A stretch of 64,000 nt of DNA. Source: Tepidibacillus_B infernus (GTDB taxonomy: Bacteria; Bacillota; Bacilli; Tepidibacillales; Tepidibacillaceae). The notes beneath the pieces are model-generated. The model saw only the letters and a program-made list of their open reading frames with translations, had not been told where the DNA came from and searched no databases. The position numbers and the translations under genes were made by a program. Numbering within the stretch: the stretch's first letter is position 1; each line of letters opens with the position of its first letter. Below, piece by piece: positions 43,045-52,697 of this stretch. The stretch lies in the NCBI RefSeq assembly GCF_048898065.1, contig NZ_JBLWFI010000001.1:1976155-2040154 (forward strand), read 5' to 3'.

Positions 43045-45978
43045 TTAACGATCAACGACAACAATGAACTCATAAATCGTTTTGCTTGTTGTTGGGTCAT
43101 TGTACACATTTAAGATATCGCCATCGCTTAGATCACTAAGCTTTAGGATCTTCTTCGCTGGATCTGCCAAATGGGAGATATCGATATCATAATAGTAGGA
43201 ATCTGCACCATAACGGTCTACATTGATGAAGAAGGTTGGGTCAACATCCTCATCTCCACCAGCAGCCATTACTTCAATGACACCGTTCTTCGCATCAACA
43301 CCACTGCTTACGATTTCTAACTTATCCCATGTAAATGTGACATCATATCCAGATGTTACAGCAAAATCTTGTTTAACAATTTTACCAACTAATACGTTAT
43401 CAATACCATCCGTAAACTTACCATCAGCATTTGCATCCACATATAATTCAATTGTATCTGTTGAGACTTCATTTAGAACGAAATCTACATCACCATAAAC
43501 ATCATTAGTTACAGCAATTGATGCATTGTTAAATGCAGTTGTGGTTAATTCAGATGGATTGACGGCATTAAAGGATTCTTTTGCAACCGGAGTTGCTTTG
43601 TCAATCTCATTACCACTAATTGTGATGATGAATAACTTGCCTTCTTTTAGATCATTTTTGTTTGATAGATCGCCAGCATATAGTTCAACAGCTTGATCCT
43701 CAATTGCCATCGTTACATATAAGCCATCACTCTTCACAGTACGTTTAAGTACTAAACCATAATCAGATTTGCCTAAGGAAACATCACCATCATGGATAAC
43801 CACAAGTGCTTCTAATTCATTATCATCCACTTTGGCAACGACATCAAAGTCGCCACTAATGTCTTCTAAAGAGTTCCAATCAGTAGCTTCAAGGAACTTC
43901 TGATCGTAAATAGCTGTATCTTCTGTCACATAATAACCCTTACCATCGATTTCAATGATATCATAATCATCATCGATATCTGCTTGAGTTAAACCAGTAT
44001 CTGCAACTGTACCAGATTGAGTTCCATCTAATACATCGATTGAAGCAACAGAGCCATCACTATTAAATTCAACATCAACCAATGTTCCTGGAGTTAATAG
44101 AGATTGAACTTCTGTCAAATCTGCTGCTTTATCTAGTTCTTTAAGAGCACCATTAAATTCAGTATCATCCTCAGTTAATTCATAGGCCACTTCTTCATTG
44201 TTTGCATTTACAAATTCAATATAGTATTCTGTTGAAGCGGTTCTGGATACCCATGGTGCTTCTGTCACCATTAATGGTATATCTTCGCTGCTTCCTACAC
44301 CATTTACGATATGACGGCCATAGTTCCAACCATCTGTAGCATCTTGATATTTACCTAAGTAAACCGTAACCTCTGTTCCAACCATGTCCTCAAGATCCGT
44401 TAGGTTTGCACTTGGAACATCATCCTCAGGTGTACCTAACAAGGTAACCTCATCGTTTTCATCAAGGCTATAAGTAAAGTTAGGTCCTACATAGATTGTT
44501 TTGCCATCGACAACTAATGAGTAATCCCAGTATTTGTTCGAATCAGCATCAATGGATTCTAATTCACCAGTGATTTTGCCATTATAAGCAGCTAGGACAT
44601 ATTCTCCACCTTCTGCTTCCCAGAAGTATAGAACATCATCCTTGTCCAAATCTTCTAAACTAGCCATTTCATCATTTTTCATGATGACATAAGTTTCGCC
44701 ATCAAGTCTCAATGTTGACTCATTTTCACTATCTCTGAAATACTTCACTTTCTCATCATCAACATTTACACTTGTAACTACAACTGGATCATCATAGTTT
44801 CTTTGATCCATAAAGACGATCTCATCGTCATCATTTAAGATTACGCGTCCGGCAACTTCTCCTAAATAACCATAGCCAACGCCTTTTTCGCTAGAAGCCA
44901 TTCTTTCAAGATTACTAACTCGCTCGTAGTTGTAGTAAACAACCGCATTGTCGGCTAATTTGAACGTATCATCGGCTTCATCTAAGGAGACTTCGATGTC
45001 ATCTTTACCAATGTCTAACCCTACACCGCCCTGAATATCAACGATATAATCCCACTCGATGATATCCTTCTTGTCAGTTGTTACGCCTACATAAAGAACG
45101 GTTTCGTCATCTTCTAATTTTCCATCATTGTCTAAATCCTTGACAAAGATTGTCGCTTCATATCCCAAGAATTGGTCAATTGCCAGTTTATCATTAACTG
45201 TGAAGGTGTATTCTTTTCCACCATCTTCTTCAGATAATTTTACAACGACTTCATCGTTGTCTAAATCAGTAAGGGAATAAGCTGGAGTTTCTGCAACAAC
45301 CACTTCATCATACTCGAATACGTTTAAGTATTCGGAAAGTAAGGTTTCCCCTTTTTGCTCTTCAAATTCTAAATCGTCACCATATTTAACTCTTTCCATC
45401 AAATCGATATCTAAAGAGTTATTGATCAAAATGGCAACATCTCCGCGCAATGCAGGCTTACTTTGATTAAATTGAAGATTTCCTGTAATGCCGATCTCTG
45501 CGCCCTTTAATAAGTAATTAGAAGGCCAATTTGTTCCTTCAACAGCTGGCTCATAGCCTAATACGCGAACAAGCATGGTAATTGCTTCACCATAGGTTAC
45601 TTTATCCGTTGGCTTAAATGTACCATCGCCATGTCCCTTAATAATTCCCTTTGCCGTTGCAAGGTTGATATAGCCACTATACCATTGGTTAGCCGCTACA
45701 TCAGGGAACTTGGTTGCGCCACCTGAAGACTTGGCTGTAGCATCAAGGCCAATTGCTCGAATCGCCATCGCTGCAAATTCAGCTCTCGTAATATCTTGTT
45801 CTGGTTTGAATGTTCCATCATTGAATCCTGTCATAATACCTAATGCAACTAATCTGTCAACCGCTTCAGCATATTGTGTTCCTTCTACATCACTAAGTTC
45901 AGCAGCAAAGGTTGGTGTCACTATAGAGAATATCATCATCAGTGATAAAACTAGTGACAAAACTTTTTTTCTACTCAT
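43045..45978 (-). CDS. S-layer protein with N-terminal SLH domains
   Basis: The 977-residue protein has a signal peptide (about 1-26, cleavage after TFA) and three SLH domains in about residues 27-195 (GIMTGFNDGTFKPEQDITRAEFAAM; GIIKGHGDGTFKPTDKVTYGEA; a more divergent third), which bind pyruvylated wall polymer. The remaining 780 residues are acidic, beta-rich and hold no cysteines, as in crystalline S-layer proteins. GAGGAGG precedes the ATG. Its long leader, strong promoter and strong terminator suggest high expression. Confidence 0.9.
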   Translation of the reverse strand: MSRKKVLSLVLSLMMIFSIVTPTFAAELSDVEGTQYAEAVDRLVALGIMTGFNDGTFKPEQDITRAEFAAMAIRAIGLDATAKSSGGATKFPDVAANQWYSGYINLATAKGIIKGHGDGTFKPTDKVTYGEAITMLVRVLGYEPAVEGTNWPSNYLLKGAEIGITGNLQFNQSKPALRGDVAILINNSLDIDLMERVKYGDDLEFEEQKGETLLSEYLNVFEYDEVVVAETPAYSLTDLDNDEVVVKLSEEDGGKEYTFTVNDKLAIDQFLGYEATIFVKDLDNDGKLEDDETVLYVGVTTDKKDIIEWDYIVDIQGGVGLDIGKDDIEVSLDEADDTFKLADNAVVYYNYERVSNLERMASSEKGVGYGYLGEVAGRVILNDDDEIVFMDQRNYDDPVVVTSVNVDDEKVKYFRDSENESTLRLDGETYVIMKNDEMASLEDLDKDDVLYFWEAEGGEYVLAAYNGKITGELESIDADSNKYWDYSLVVDGKTIYVGPNFTYSLDENDEVTLLGTPEDDVPSANLTDLEDMVGTEVTVYLGKYQDATDGWNYGRHIVNGVGSSEDIPLMVTEAPWVSRTASTEYYIEFVNANNEEVAYELTEDDTEFNGALKELDKAADLTEVQSLLTPGTLVDVEFNSDGSVASIDVLDGTQSGTVADTGLTQADIDDDYDIIEIDGKGYYVTEDTAIYDQKFLEATDWNSLEDISGDFDVVAKVDDNELEALVVIHDGDVSLGKSDYGLVLKRTVKSDGLYVTMAIEDQAVELYAGDLSNKNDLKEGKLFIITISGNEIDKATPVAKESFNAVNPSELTTTAFNNASIAVTNDVYGDVDFVLNEVSTDTIELYVDANADGKFTDGIDNVLVGKIVKQDFAVTSGYDVTFTWDKLEIVSSGVDAKNGVIEVMAAGGDEDVDPTFFINVDRYGADSYYYDIDISHLADPAKKILKLSDLSDGDILNVYNDPTTSKTIYEFIVVVDR

Positions 45979-46257
45979 CCATTGTTTCCTCCTCTTTAAT
46001 TCTTCTTTCTTGTGTTCAGTTGAATCGACTTTTGAAATAGAATCACCCCCAAAAAATTTCTTTTATATAAACACTTGGTCTTTTAAAGAATCCAAGATGT
46101 TTGAAAGGGAATCGGGTAACGTTTTACTCCTCTATCGAATAAATCATGAAAAGAAAGCATTGCTTTCTTCTTTAGCTTTTAAAAAGCCCCCCCTTTAGGT
46201 TTAAAGGGGGATTAAAGAGGAGAAACAAAGGTCACGAAAGCAAATACCAAGGTTATG

Positions 46258-46271
46258 AGTAAGCACTTACT
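46258..46271. promoter_or_regulatory. operator-like palindrome in the S-layer leader
   Basis: AGTAAG and CTTACT flank a 2-bp centre perfectly. Read on the minus strand it is AGTAAGTGCTTACT, one of four copies of AGTAAGTRMTYACT in the window. Confidence 0.55.
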
Positions 46272-46301
46272 TATTTGTGACCGTTGTTTAAAGCAATCAC
46301 C

Positions 46302-46319
46302 GTAGTGATTACTTACTAC
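46302..46319. promoter_or_regulatory. operator-like palindrome at the S-layer promoter
   Basis: GTAGT and ACTAC arms enclose AGTAAGTAATCACT (minus strand). The site begins four bases after the -10 hexamer, the same geometry as at the tetR gene 52678. Confidence 0.55.
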
Positions 46320-46322
46320 TAT

Positions 46323-46352
46323 AAAATACCACTATTTTCTTCTTGCTGTCAA
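46323..46352 (-). promoter_or_regulatory. sigma-A promoter of the S-layer gene
   Basis: TTGACA (46352-46347), 18 nt, TATTTT (46328-46323), just after the end of the RND operon. Confidence 0.7.
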
Positions 46353-46627
46353 TCTAAAAAATAATCTTTTTCTAAACTTTTTAAAAGATGTAGGGTAACC
46401 CCTTCAAAATCCTTTAAATCGTCCCATTCATCAAAGAACTGCGCTAGATCATCAAATAGCAAATCAGAGACTTTTAAAGTATGAATAAATAGAAAAGTTA
46501 CTAGAATTGAAATCGCTAGACTGATTTGTTCCTGATCTAGCTGTTTTTTTACGTCTGAGTGAAAAAATCTTTTTTCAAGCATGACCTTCAACATTTGATA
46601 ATTGAGTCCTATTTCTTGATTGACCAT
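46349..46627 (-). CDS. small acidic protein downstream of the RND pump
   Basis: The 92-residue protein is not recognised. It has a hydrophobic central helix (ISLAISILVTFLFIHTL) and an acidic C-terminus. The ATG follows GAGGAG at a good distance although it lies 53 bases inside the end of the pump gene, so translation looks real. It may be an accessory part of the efflux operon; no evidence beyond position. Confidence 0.6.
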   Translation of the reverse strand: MVNQEIGLNYQMLKVMLEKRFFHSDVKKQLDQEQISLAISILVTFLFIHTLKVSDLLFDDLAQFFDEWDDLKDFEGVTLHLLKSLEKDYFLD

Positions 46628-49600
46628 CGAATTTCTCCTCTATTTTTGTTCTCTCAAATAATGAATAGATCACAGGGATGACAATCAGTGTTAACAAGGT
46701 GGATACAGTTAATCCACCAACTACCACTGTCGCCATCGGCGCATGGGTTTCCGCCCCTTCCCCAATCCCTAATGCCAATGGAAACAACCCTAGTACAGTT
46801 GTCAATGTCGTCATTAAGATCGGGTGTAATCGAGTTGGGCCGGCCTTTAATAAGGCTTCATAGACAGACATTCCCTCTTTTCGAAGCTGATTAGTATATT
46901 CAATCAGTACAATCGCATTACTCACTACAATTCCAACCAGCATAATAATCCCTAGTAAAGCGGGAACACTGATTGCCCTTCCTGTAAGCACTAAGCTTAG
47001 GGATACACCAAATAAGGTTAATGGCAATGTGAACATAATGACAAAAGGATGCTTGTATGATTCAAATTCTGCAGCCATAACCATATAGATTAAGACGACA
47101 GCTAAGATAAAGGCGAACCCTAAATCCCCAAAGGACTCTTCCATGTCCTTACTTTCCCCACCAAATTCAATTGAAAAGTCAGAAGGAATATTTAATGAGT
47201 CAATTTTTGCCATAATGTCACTGTTGATGCCTTTTAAATCTCGGCCATAAATGGCAGCCGTAATGTAAGACATCCTTACCTTATCCTCACGATTGATTGA
47301 GGTTGGCCCTTGTGATTTTTCAATATCGACTAATTCACTTAATGGGATTTGCCGTCCTACCTTCGGTGAGAATACATAGATTTGGTTTAAGTCATTTAAC
47401 CTCTGAATGTCGTTTTCACGATATTGGACGCGAATATCCATCTCTTGCCCATTAGAGCGATAAACACTTACCACTTCCCCATTCACCGCTGTTCTTAACG
47501 TTTTGCTGATACTAAATATATCAAGCCCGTAATCCTTTAATTTTTCCCGTTGGAAAGTTAATTGAGCTTCCGGTTTCCCTTGACTAAAGCTGCTTTTTGC
47601 ATCCCTTGTACCAGGTACGCTTCTCACGATTCCTAATACATCATCGGTTATCCTTTTTAAGGTTTCTTGATCATTTCCTTTAATCGAAATAAAAACAGGA
47701 TCGGCAGAAAATAAACTTGATGCAATAAAGCCTTTTTCTTGCACCTTAATATCGACACCAGGAAGATTAAATTTGGCGCGTAGACCATCAACAATTTCTG
47801 CAGTCGATTGTGTTCGCTCTGCCATATCAACCAAGGTTACATCGATGATTGCATAATCTGGTAAATCAATTTGCACATTGGCATTTTTACTCGTTCCCAT
47901 CGTAACAAGGGTCATGTCTACCTCTGGGATTTCCTCTAACTGGCTTAGGATTCCTTTCACCACTTGATCGGTTTCCTCTACTTGAGAGCCACTAGGCATT
48001 TCGATTTCAATACTAAACTCCCCACTATCCATTTTAGGCATAAACTCCCCGCCAACAAATGGAACTAACGCTACCCCGAGTAAGAAGGTAATGAGGGCCA
48101 CCGCTAATACCGATTTTCGATGGTGTAAAGACCATTTTAGTAGCCGTAGATAACCTTTTTCTAAGCGAGTAACATATTTGTTTACTATCTTAGCCATTCC
48201 TTCTAATCCATTTAACAGTCGTTTCCCTTTCCCTTGACTACCAGCCTTTTGTTTTAATAAAATTGATGAAAGCATTGGTGTCACGGTCAAGCTAACGGCT
48301 AAGGAGGATAAAAGAGCAAAAGTTACCGTTAATGCCAATGGATTAAAAATCTGTGCGGCAAGTCCTTCAACAAACATCATCGGTAAAAAGACGATTACCT
48401 TTGTAATGGTCGCAGCTATTACAGCCGTTCCAACTTCTTGAACCCCCAGCTTGGCTGCCTCAATAATTCCCCGCTTTTCTTCATGATAATGGCGATAGAT
48501 ATTTTGCATGACCACAACTGCATCATCCACCATCATCCCGATTCCCAAACCTAATGCACCTAATGTGATTAAGTTGATCGTAATTCCACTAAAGTACATC
48601 AGAGAAAAAGTGGTCACAATACTAATTGGAATCGCAATCGAAACAACCAATGTAGACGATATCTTTCCTAAAAATAGATAAAGAATCATAACCGCCAAAG
48701 TCGCACCAATCAAACCATCCTTTATTAGGTTTTTAATCGAGGCATTGATAAATTCAGCAGAATCGATGATTTTATTGATCGAAATATTTTCGGGTAATTC
48801 CTGCTTGAGCTCTTCCATTTTTGAATTGATCTGTTTAGAAATCTCTACTGTGTTGGCATCTTTCTGTTTATAAACAAAGATGCCGACAGCAGGTTTTCCA
48901 TTAAAATAGGTTTGTTCACTGGTTTCAATATAGCCTACATCAACCGTTGCGAAATCCTTTAAATAAATCCGTCCGCCACTTGGGATCGTAAAGGTTAAAT
49001 TTTTCAGTTCATCTAGGCTATTGATTTCTCCCTTGGCTCGAACAGATAATTCTCTACTACCTTCATCCAGTTTTCCTAATGCATAATTTCGGCTATCTTT
49101 AGAGATCGTTTCTAGGACAGCAGGAACAGATAAACCATAAGCTTTCATCTTTTCTGGATCTAGCTGAACCTTGATTTCATTCTCTCTTCCTCCAATGATC
49201 TCAACCTTGGAAACCCCTTTGATTTTTTCCAGCTCCGGTTTTAAATCGATTTCAGCGGTTTGATAAAGTGTTCCTAACAATTCTTCCCCAGAAAGAGAGT
49301 ATTGTAGAACCGGTGTGGCAGTGGGGTCCATTTTTTCAACGATTGGATCCTCCAATAGGTCAGTTGGCAAATCATTTCGTACCAAGGCTACTTTATCCTT
49401 CACATCAATCGCCGCAATATCTAGGTCGGTTCCCCATTTAAATTGAATCATGATGGTAGATACATCCTGTGAGCTAGTAGATGAAATCGTATCAAGGTTA
49501 TCTAATGATGCAAATTCATCCTCCAATATTTTTGTAATCTGTGTTTCGATTTCTTGCGGAGAAGCCCCTACGTATTTAGTGGTAACCGTCACAACAGGCA

Positions 49601-49724
49601 TATCCATATCGGGAAAAAGATCAACAGGTAAGCGAAACAACATGGTGATTCCCAGAACGATGCTAATCATCATCACCATCGTGATGGCAACAGGGCGGTC
49701 AATGGACACATTGGCTATTTTCAC
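46575..49724 (-). CDS. RND family efflux transporter (AcrB/SwrC type)
   Basis: The 1049-residue proton-driven pump has the twelve-helix RND plan: N-terminal helix (VAITMVMMISIVLGITML), two large extracellular loops, and helix 4 GLGIGMMVDDAVVVMQNIY with the proton-relay aspartates, plus a second half starting about residue 520. Among Gram-positives it is closest in type to B. subtilis SwrC. It overlaps the fusion-protein gene by four bases. Confidence 0.93.
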   Translation of the reverse strand: MKIANVSIDRPVAITMVMMISIVLGITMLFRLPVDLFPDMDMPVVTVTTKYVGASPQEIETQITKILEDEFASLDNLDTISSTSSQDVSTIMIQFKWGTDLDIAAIDVKDKVALVRNDLPTDLLEDPIVEKMDPTATPVLQYSLSGEELLGTLYQTAEIDLKPELEKIKGVSKVEIIGGRENEIKVQLDPEKMKAYGLSVPAVLETISKDSRNYALGKLDEGSRELSVRAKGEINSLDELKNLTFTIPSGGRIYLKDFATVDVGYIETSEQTYFNGKPAVGIFVYKQKDANTVEISKQINSKMEELKQELPENISINKIIDSAEFINASIKNLIKDGLIGATLAVMILYLFLGKISSTLVVSIAIPISIVTTFSLMYFSGITINLITLGALGLGIGMMVDDAVVVMQNIYRHYHEEKRGIIEAAKLGVQEVGTAVIAATITKVIVFLPMMFVEGLAAQIFNPLALTVTFALLSSLAVSLTVTPMLSSILLKQKAGSQGKGKRLLNGLEGMAKIVNKYVTRLEKGYLRLLKWSLHHRKSVLAVALITFLLGVALVPFVGGEFMPKMDSGEFSIEIEMPSGSQVEETDQVVKGILSQLEEIPEVDMTLVTMGTSKNANVQIDLPDYAIIDVTLVDMAERTQSTAEIVDGLRAKFNLPGVDIKVQEKGFIASSLFSADPVFISIKGNDQETLKRITDDVLGIVRSVPGTRDAKSSFSQGKPEAQLTFQREKLKDYGLDIFSISKTLRTAVNGEVVSVYRSNGQEMDIRVQYRENDIQRLNDLNQIYVFSPKVGRQIPLSELVDIEKSQGPTSINREDKVRMSYITAAIYGRDLKGINSDIMAKIDSLNIPSDFSIEFGGESKDMEESFGDLGFAFILAVVLIYMVMAAEFESYKHPFVIMFTLPLTLFGVSLSLVLTGRAISVPALLGIIMLVGIVVSNAIVLIEYTNQLRKEGMSVYEALLKAGPTRLHPILMTTLTTVLGLFPLALGIGEGAETHAPMATVVVGGLTVSTLLTLIVIPVIYSLFERTKIEEKFDGQSRNRTQLSNVEGHA

Positions 49725-50959
49725 AATGCTTCCCCACCTTTATTTACAAGATCACCGTTCTTCACCATATTCTGTCCTTTAATGATCAGTGAATCACCTT
49801 CTTTTAGCCCTTCTATGATCTCGACTTGTTTCCCATCTGTAATTCCTGTTTGAACCTGTGTCTTTACTGCCTTCCCATCTTTCACAAGATAGACATAATG
49901 CTCTCCCAATTCCTCAAAGGTAGCATCGACAGGAATCGCGATAATCTTTTCCTTTCGTTCCATTGTGAATAAAACATTAGCTGTCATCCCTGATTTGATC
50001 TTTCCATCCAGGTTATTGATTAGAATTTTGATTGGATAGACCTTTGTTTGTGGATCGATCGTTGGACTCACCTCTGTCACAACGCCAGTATAAGGCTCTA
50101 TAGCAGCAGAAGGGATTTCAACCTGAACCTGAGCTTGAGGATGAACCGAGGAAATTTCCTTTTCAGAAACATCAACTAATGCTGTTACCATTTGGTCATC
50201 TAGCACTTGGACTACTGGATTTCCTTGCATCACGAATTCACCAGAATCGAATTTAACAAATCCCACTCTCCCATCAATCGGTGAATGGATCCGTGTATCA
50301 TTTAGCTTGGCTTGTGCCATCTTCAAATTGGCTTGGGCTAAACCGACCTGTGCTTCAGCAGCACGGATCGTATCCTGACTTGCACCTTCTTCAACCAAGG
50401 AGAGTTTTTCAACCGCTGACTTATACGCAGCTTCAGCAAGCTGTAACCCGGAAAGAGCCTGATCATATTGCTGCTTAGAAACCGCATCTGCTTCAAATAA
50501 TTCCTTCATCCGCTCAAAATTCGTCGTAGCTAGATCAAGCTGGATTTTGGCTTGATTTACCGCTTGGTTTGTTTGTTCTCTTTCTTGTGGCCTTGCCCCA
50601 TTACGTATATTGGCTAAATTCGCTTGAGCAATCGATAAACTTTTTTGGGCTTGCTCTACTGCTGCTTTTAAATCTTGATTTTCCAATTCAAAAAGCAAGT
50701 CTCCTGCTTTCACTGAATCCCCTACATTTACATACACTTTACTTATTTTCCCAGGAATTTTGGTGGATACCAAAACTTCATCGTTTGAGGTAATTTCGCC
50801 AACAAGCTTTGTTTGATTTGCCATGGTAGTTGGCTTAATCGTTACCGTTTGAACAGGTATAGCCTGTTGTTGAACGACCTCTTCCTTTGAACAACCAACT
50901 GTTGTGAAAAGAAGAGCAGGAATAACCATCATCATCAATAAACCTTTTAATTTTTGCAT
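49721..50959 (-). CDS. RND membrane fusion protein (lipoprotein)
   Basis: The 412-residue adaptor has a lipoprotein signal with lipobox LFTTVGCSKE, a split biotinyl-lipoyl domain, a long coiled hairpin (about 95-200), a beta-barrel and a membrane-proximal domain ending GLKEGDSLIIKGQNMVKNGD. It links the pump to the TolC-like protein. It lies 18 bp from tolC and overlaps the pump gene. Confidence 0.92.
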   Translation of the reverse strand: MQKLKGLLMMMVIPALLFTTVGCSKEEVVQQQAIPVQTVTIKPTTMANQTKLVGEITSNDEVLVSTKIPGKISKVYVNVGDSVKAGDLLFELENQDLKAAVEQAQKSLSIAQANLANIRNGARPQEREQTNQAVNQAKIQLDLATTNFERMKELFEADAVSKQQYDQALSGLQLAEAAYKSAVEKLSLVEEGASQDTIRAAEAQVGLAQANLKMAQAKLNDTRIHSPIDGRVGFVKFDSGEFVMQGNPVVQVLDDQMVTALVDVSEKEISSVHPQAQVQVEIPSAAIEPYTGVVTEVSPTIDPQTKVYPIKILINNLDGKIKSGMTANVLFTMERKEKIIAIPVDATFEELGEHYVYLVKDGKAVKTQVQTGITDGKQVEIIEGLKEGDSLIIKGQNMVKNGDLVNKGGEAL

Positions 50960-50977
50960 TTCTTCCCCACCCTAAGC

Positions 50978-52081
50978 TTATTTGTTACCAATCATATATC
51001 CGTACTCATATAGTGCTCGATTGTAATCTAGCTTTGCTTGAAGCTCATCAAGACTTGTTTGCTTCCATAATTGATCCGTATTGGCTAAATCTTGATAGGA
51101 AATCATTCCTGCTTTATATTGCTCCAGCATGATCCGATAGGTTTCCTCTACCTTTTCCACCTGCTGTTGCATGACCTGTACTTTTTCAAACAACGAATTG
51201 ATTTTAATCTGTTGGCTTCGTATCCCTACCTCGACCTTTGACTTGGTTTCTTCAAGCATCGATTGTTTCACTAATTTGCTTGAATAGACCGACTGATAAG
51301 CATATGTATTCTCTGGGGAGTATCTTTTTGTCACCTCTAACAGTTTGTCAATCGATTGCAATTCCAAATCTAGCTTTTTAAGAGAAGGGCTATAGGCTAG
51401 TCCTTTTGTTAGTTCCTCTTCGTTTAGATTCGCTTTCACTTCGATCTCTTCATTAACAATCGTTAAAGGATTAAGTGGTGGCCGGTTCATCACTTGGTTA
51501 AGCTGCATTTTTTTCATTTCAAGATTATTCCTTACTTGTTCTAATTCGCTTTTTACCATCTCTAGCTGAACCTCTGATGATAAGACATCCACTTTTGTGA
51601 TCGTTCCTACCTTATAATTGAGCTTTGCAATTTTCACTTGTTCTTCTGCCCGTTTGACACCACTTTCTAAAACCTGAATTGCTTGCTGCAAATATAGCGC
51701 ATCTAAATAGGCATTCGTCGTCATGAGGGCAACATTGTTTTCTTGCTCCTCTTTATCTAATTTGGCAATCTCAAGTTGGATCTTTGCATCAAAGGGAAGA
51801 AAATATTTTGCCTTTCCCCCCTCGATAAAGCTTTCTTGTTTACTTGAAATTTGCTTTGAAGAATCCTGCCTTTCCCTAAGTTGAATCTGTTTGCTCTGAA
51901 TCACATAATCCAATGATTTCAACAAACTATTGTTGGCGATCGATTCATTAATCGCTTCCTCTAATTGCATTTCCCGATCTTCCTTTACGGCCGCTGAAAA
52001 AGAATAACTACCCATTGCGAATTGAAGGATGATCATAATGGAAAGAATAATGAGTCCATTCATTTTCTTTCTTTTCAACAT
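50978..52081 (-). CDS. TolC-family protein
   Basis: The 367-residue protein has a signal peptide (to about residue 33) and two OEP-type helical repeats (LEEAINESIANNSLLKSLDYV, then KVGTITKVDVLSSEVQLEMVKSELEQVRNNLEMKKMQLNQVM; a second copy with AGMISYQDLANTDQLWKQ). It is about 100 residues shorter than outer-membrane TolC. In a monoderm it cannot span an outer membrane; similar proteins are known in Gram-positive RND operons. ATG 52081 is nine bases after AGGAG. Confidence 0.85.
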   Translation of the reverse strand: MLKRKKMNGLIILSIMIILQFAMGSYSFSAAVKEDREMQLEEAINESIANNSLLKSLDYVIQSKQIQLRERQDSSKQISSKQESFIEGGKAKYFLPFDAKIQLEIAKLDKEEQENNVALMTTNAYLDALYLQQAIQVLESGVKRAEEQVKIAKLNYKVGTITKVDVLSSEVQLEMVKSELEQVRNNLEMKKMQLNQVMNRPPLNPLTIVNEEIEVKANLNEEELTKGLAYSPSLKKLDLELQSIDKLLEVTKRYSPENTYAYQSVYSSKLVKQSMLEETKSKVEVGIRSQQIKINSLFEKVQVMQQQVEKVEETYRIMLEQYKAGMISYQDLANTDQLWKQTSLDELQAKLDYNRALYEYGYMIGNK

Positions 52082-52099
52082 CTGACGCAACTCCTTTAG

Positions 52100-52114
52100 A
52101 AGTAATCACTTACT
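52100..52114. promoter_or_regulatory. operator-like site at the tetR/tolC junction
   Basis: The minus strand reads AGTAAGTGATTACTT across the tetR stop codon, sharing the 14-bp motif with the tetR promoter and the S-layer promoter. Coding constraint could also explain it. Confidence 0.4.
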
Positions 52115-52678
52115 TACTGTATGGATAAATAAAAAATCGATCCGATTTAGAAACTCCTGAACATCCCTTTCAATCTCCCATTCATTTTCAATGGGAATAA
52201 ATAAAAAGGAAGTCAACATCCCAATCGTCATTCGTAATAAAAGAGAATTTTGTTCCTCTGGGAGTCCAATTCGTCTAACCAATTCCTTTAACATCGTAAG
52301 ATTTTGTTCAATGATATTGACCTGTTCTGATAGTTCATGATGCATTTCGCTTTCGATTAAAAGCAATTTAATGATCTCGCGATTATGGGCAATAAAAAAG
52401 ATCCTTTCCTTTAAAAACTCCTTTAGTGCCCTGATCGGAGTATACCCCTGACCTTGAAGGACGAGTTCGATCGACTTTGCCATAATTGGACTAATGGTCG
52501 CTAAGAATAGTTCACTTTTCGACGGAAAATAGCGGAATAATGTGACCTCAGAGATGTTCGCTCGTTTGGCTAATTCTAGTGTTGTTGCACCCATATAGCC
52601 TCGTTCAATAAAAACCTCTTTGGCTGCCTGAATAATTTGTTCTTCTCTTTCTTCCTTTGTCATCCGTCTTTTCTCCAT
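52106..52678 (-). CDS. TetR family repressor of the RND operon
   Basis: The 190-residue regulator has an N-terminal helix-turn-helix (TTLELAKRANISEVTLFRYFPSKSELF) and a ligand-binding C-terminal half. It is the first gene of the tetR-tolC-MFP-pump operon and has a palindromic operator in its promoter, so it probably represses itself and the pump until a pump substrate binds. The recognition helix is close to that of the TetR at 40408. Confidence 0.9.
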   Translation of the reverse strand: MEKRRMTKEEREEQIIQAAKEVFIERGYMGATTLELAKRANISEVTLFRYFPSKSELFLATISPIMAKSIELVLQGQGYTPIRALKEFLKERIFFIAHNREIIKLLLIESEMHHELSEQVNIIEQNLTMLKELVRRIGLPEEQNSLLLRMTIGMLTSFLFIPIENEWEIERDVQEFLNRIDFLFIHTVSK

Positions 52679-52697
52679 TTCATCACCACCTTCTTTA

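Larger units (their letters stand above)
45979..46322 (-). promoter_or_regulatory. long structured leader of the S-layer gene
   Basis: This 340-nt leader has no gene. From its 5' end it holds AAGTAATCAC/GGTGATTGCTT, a branched fold closed by GGTCA/TGACC and CAAATA/TATTTG that contains AGTAAG/CTTACT, then a terminator CCCCCTTTA/TAAAGGGGG (46210-46189) with GGCTTTTT, then AAGAAAGC/GCTTTCTT (46169-46151). A second possible promoter, TTGGAT (46095-46090), 18 nt, TTTATA (46071-46066), lies below the terminator. Confidence 0.6.

Noticed and set aside
45710..46198. 162-residue plus-strand open frame across the S-layer gene start
   Set aside because: It is antisense to the signal peptide and SLH region, has no ribosome site and no recognisable domain.
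46257..46319. CRISPR-like repeated ACTTACT units upstream of the S-layer gene
   Set aside because: Only two short palindromes with unequal spacing occur, no spacers or cas genes; operators fit better.
49450..49782. 110-residue plus-strand open frame within the pump gene
   Set aside because: It is a mirror of RND coding sequence, without start signals or domain features.
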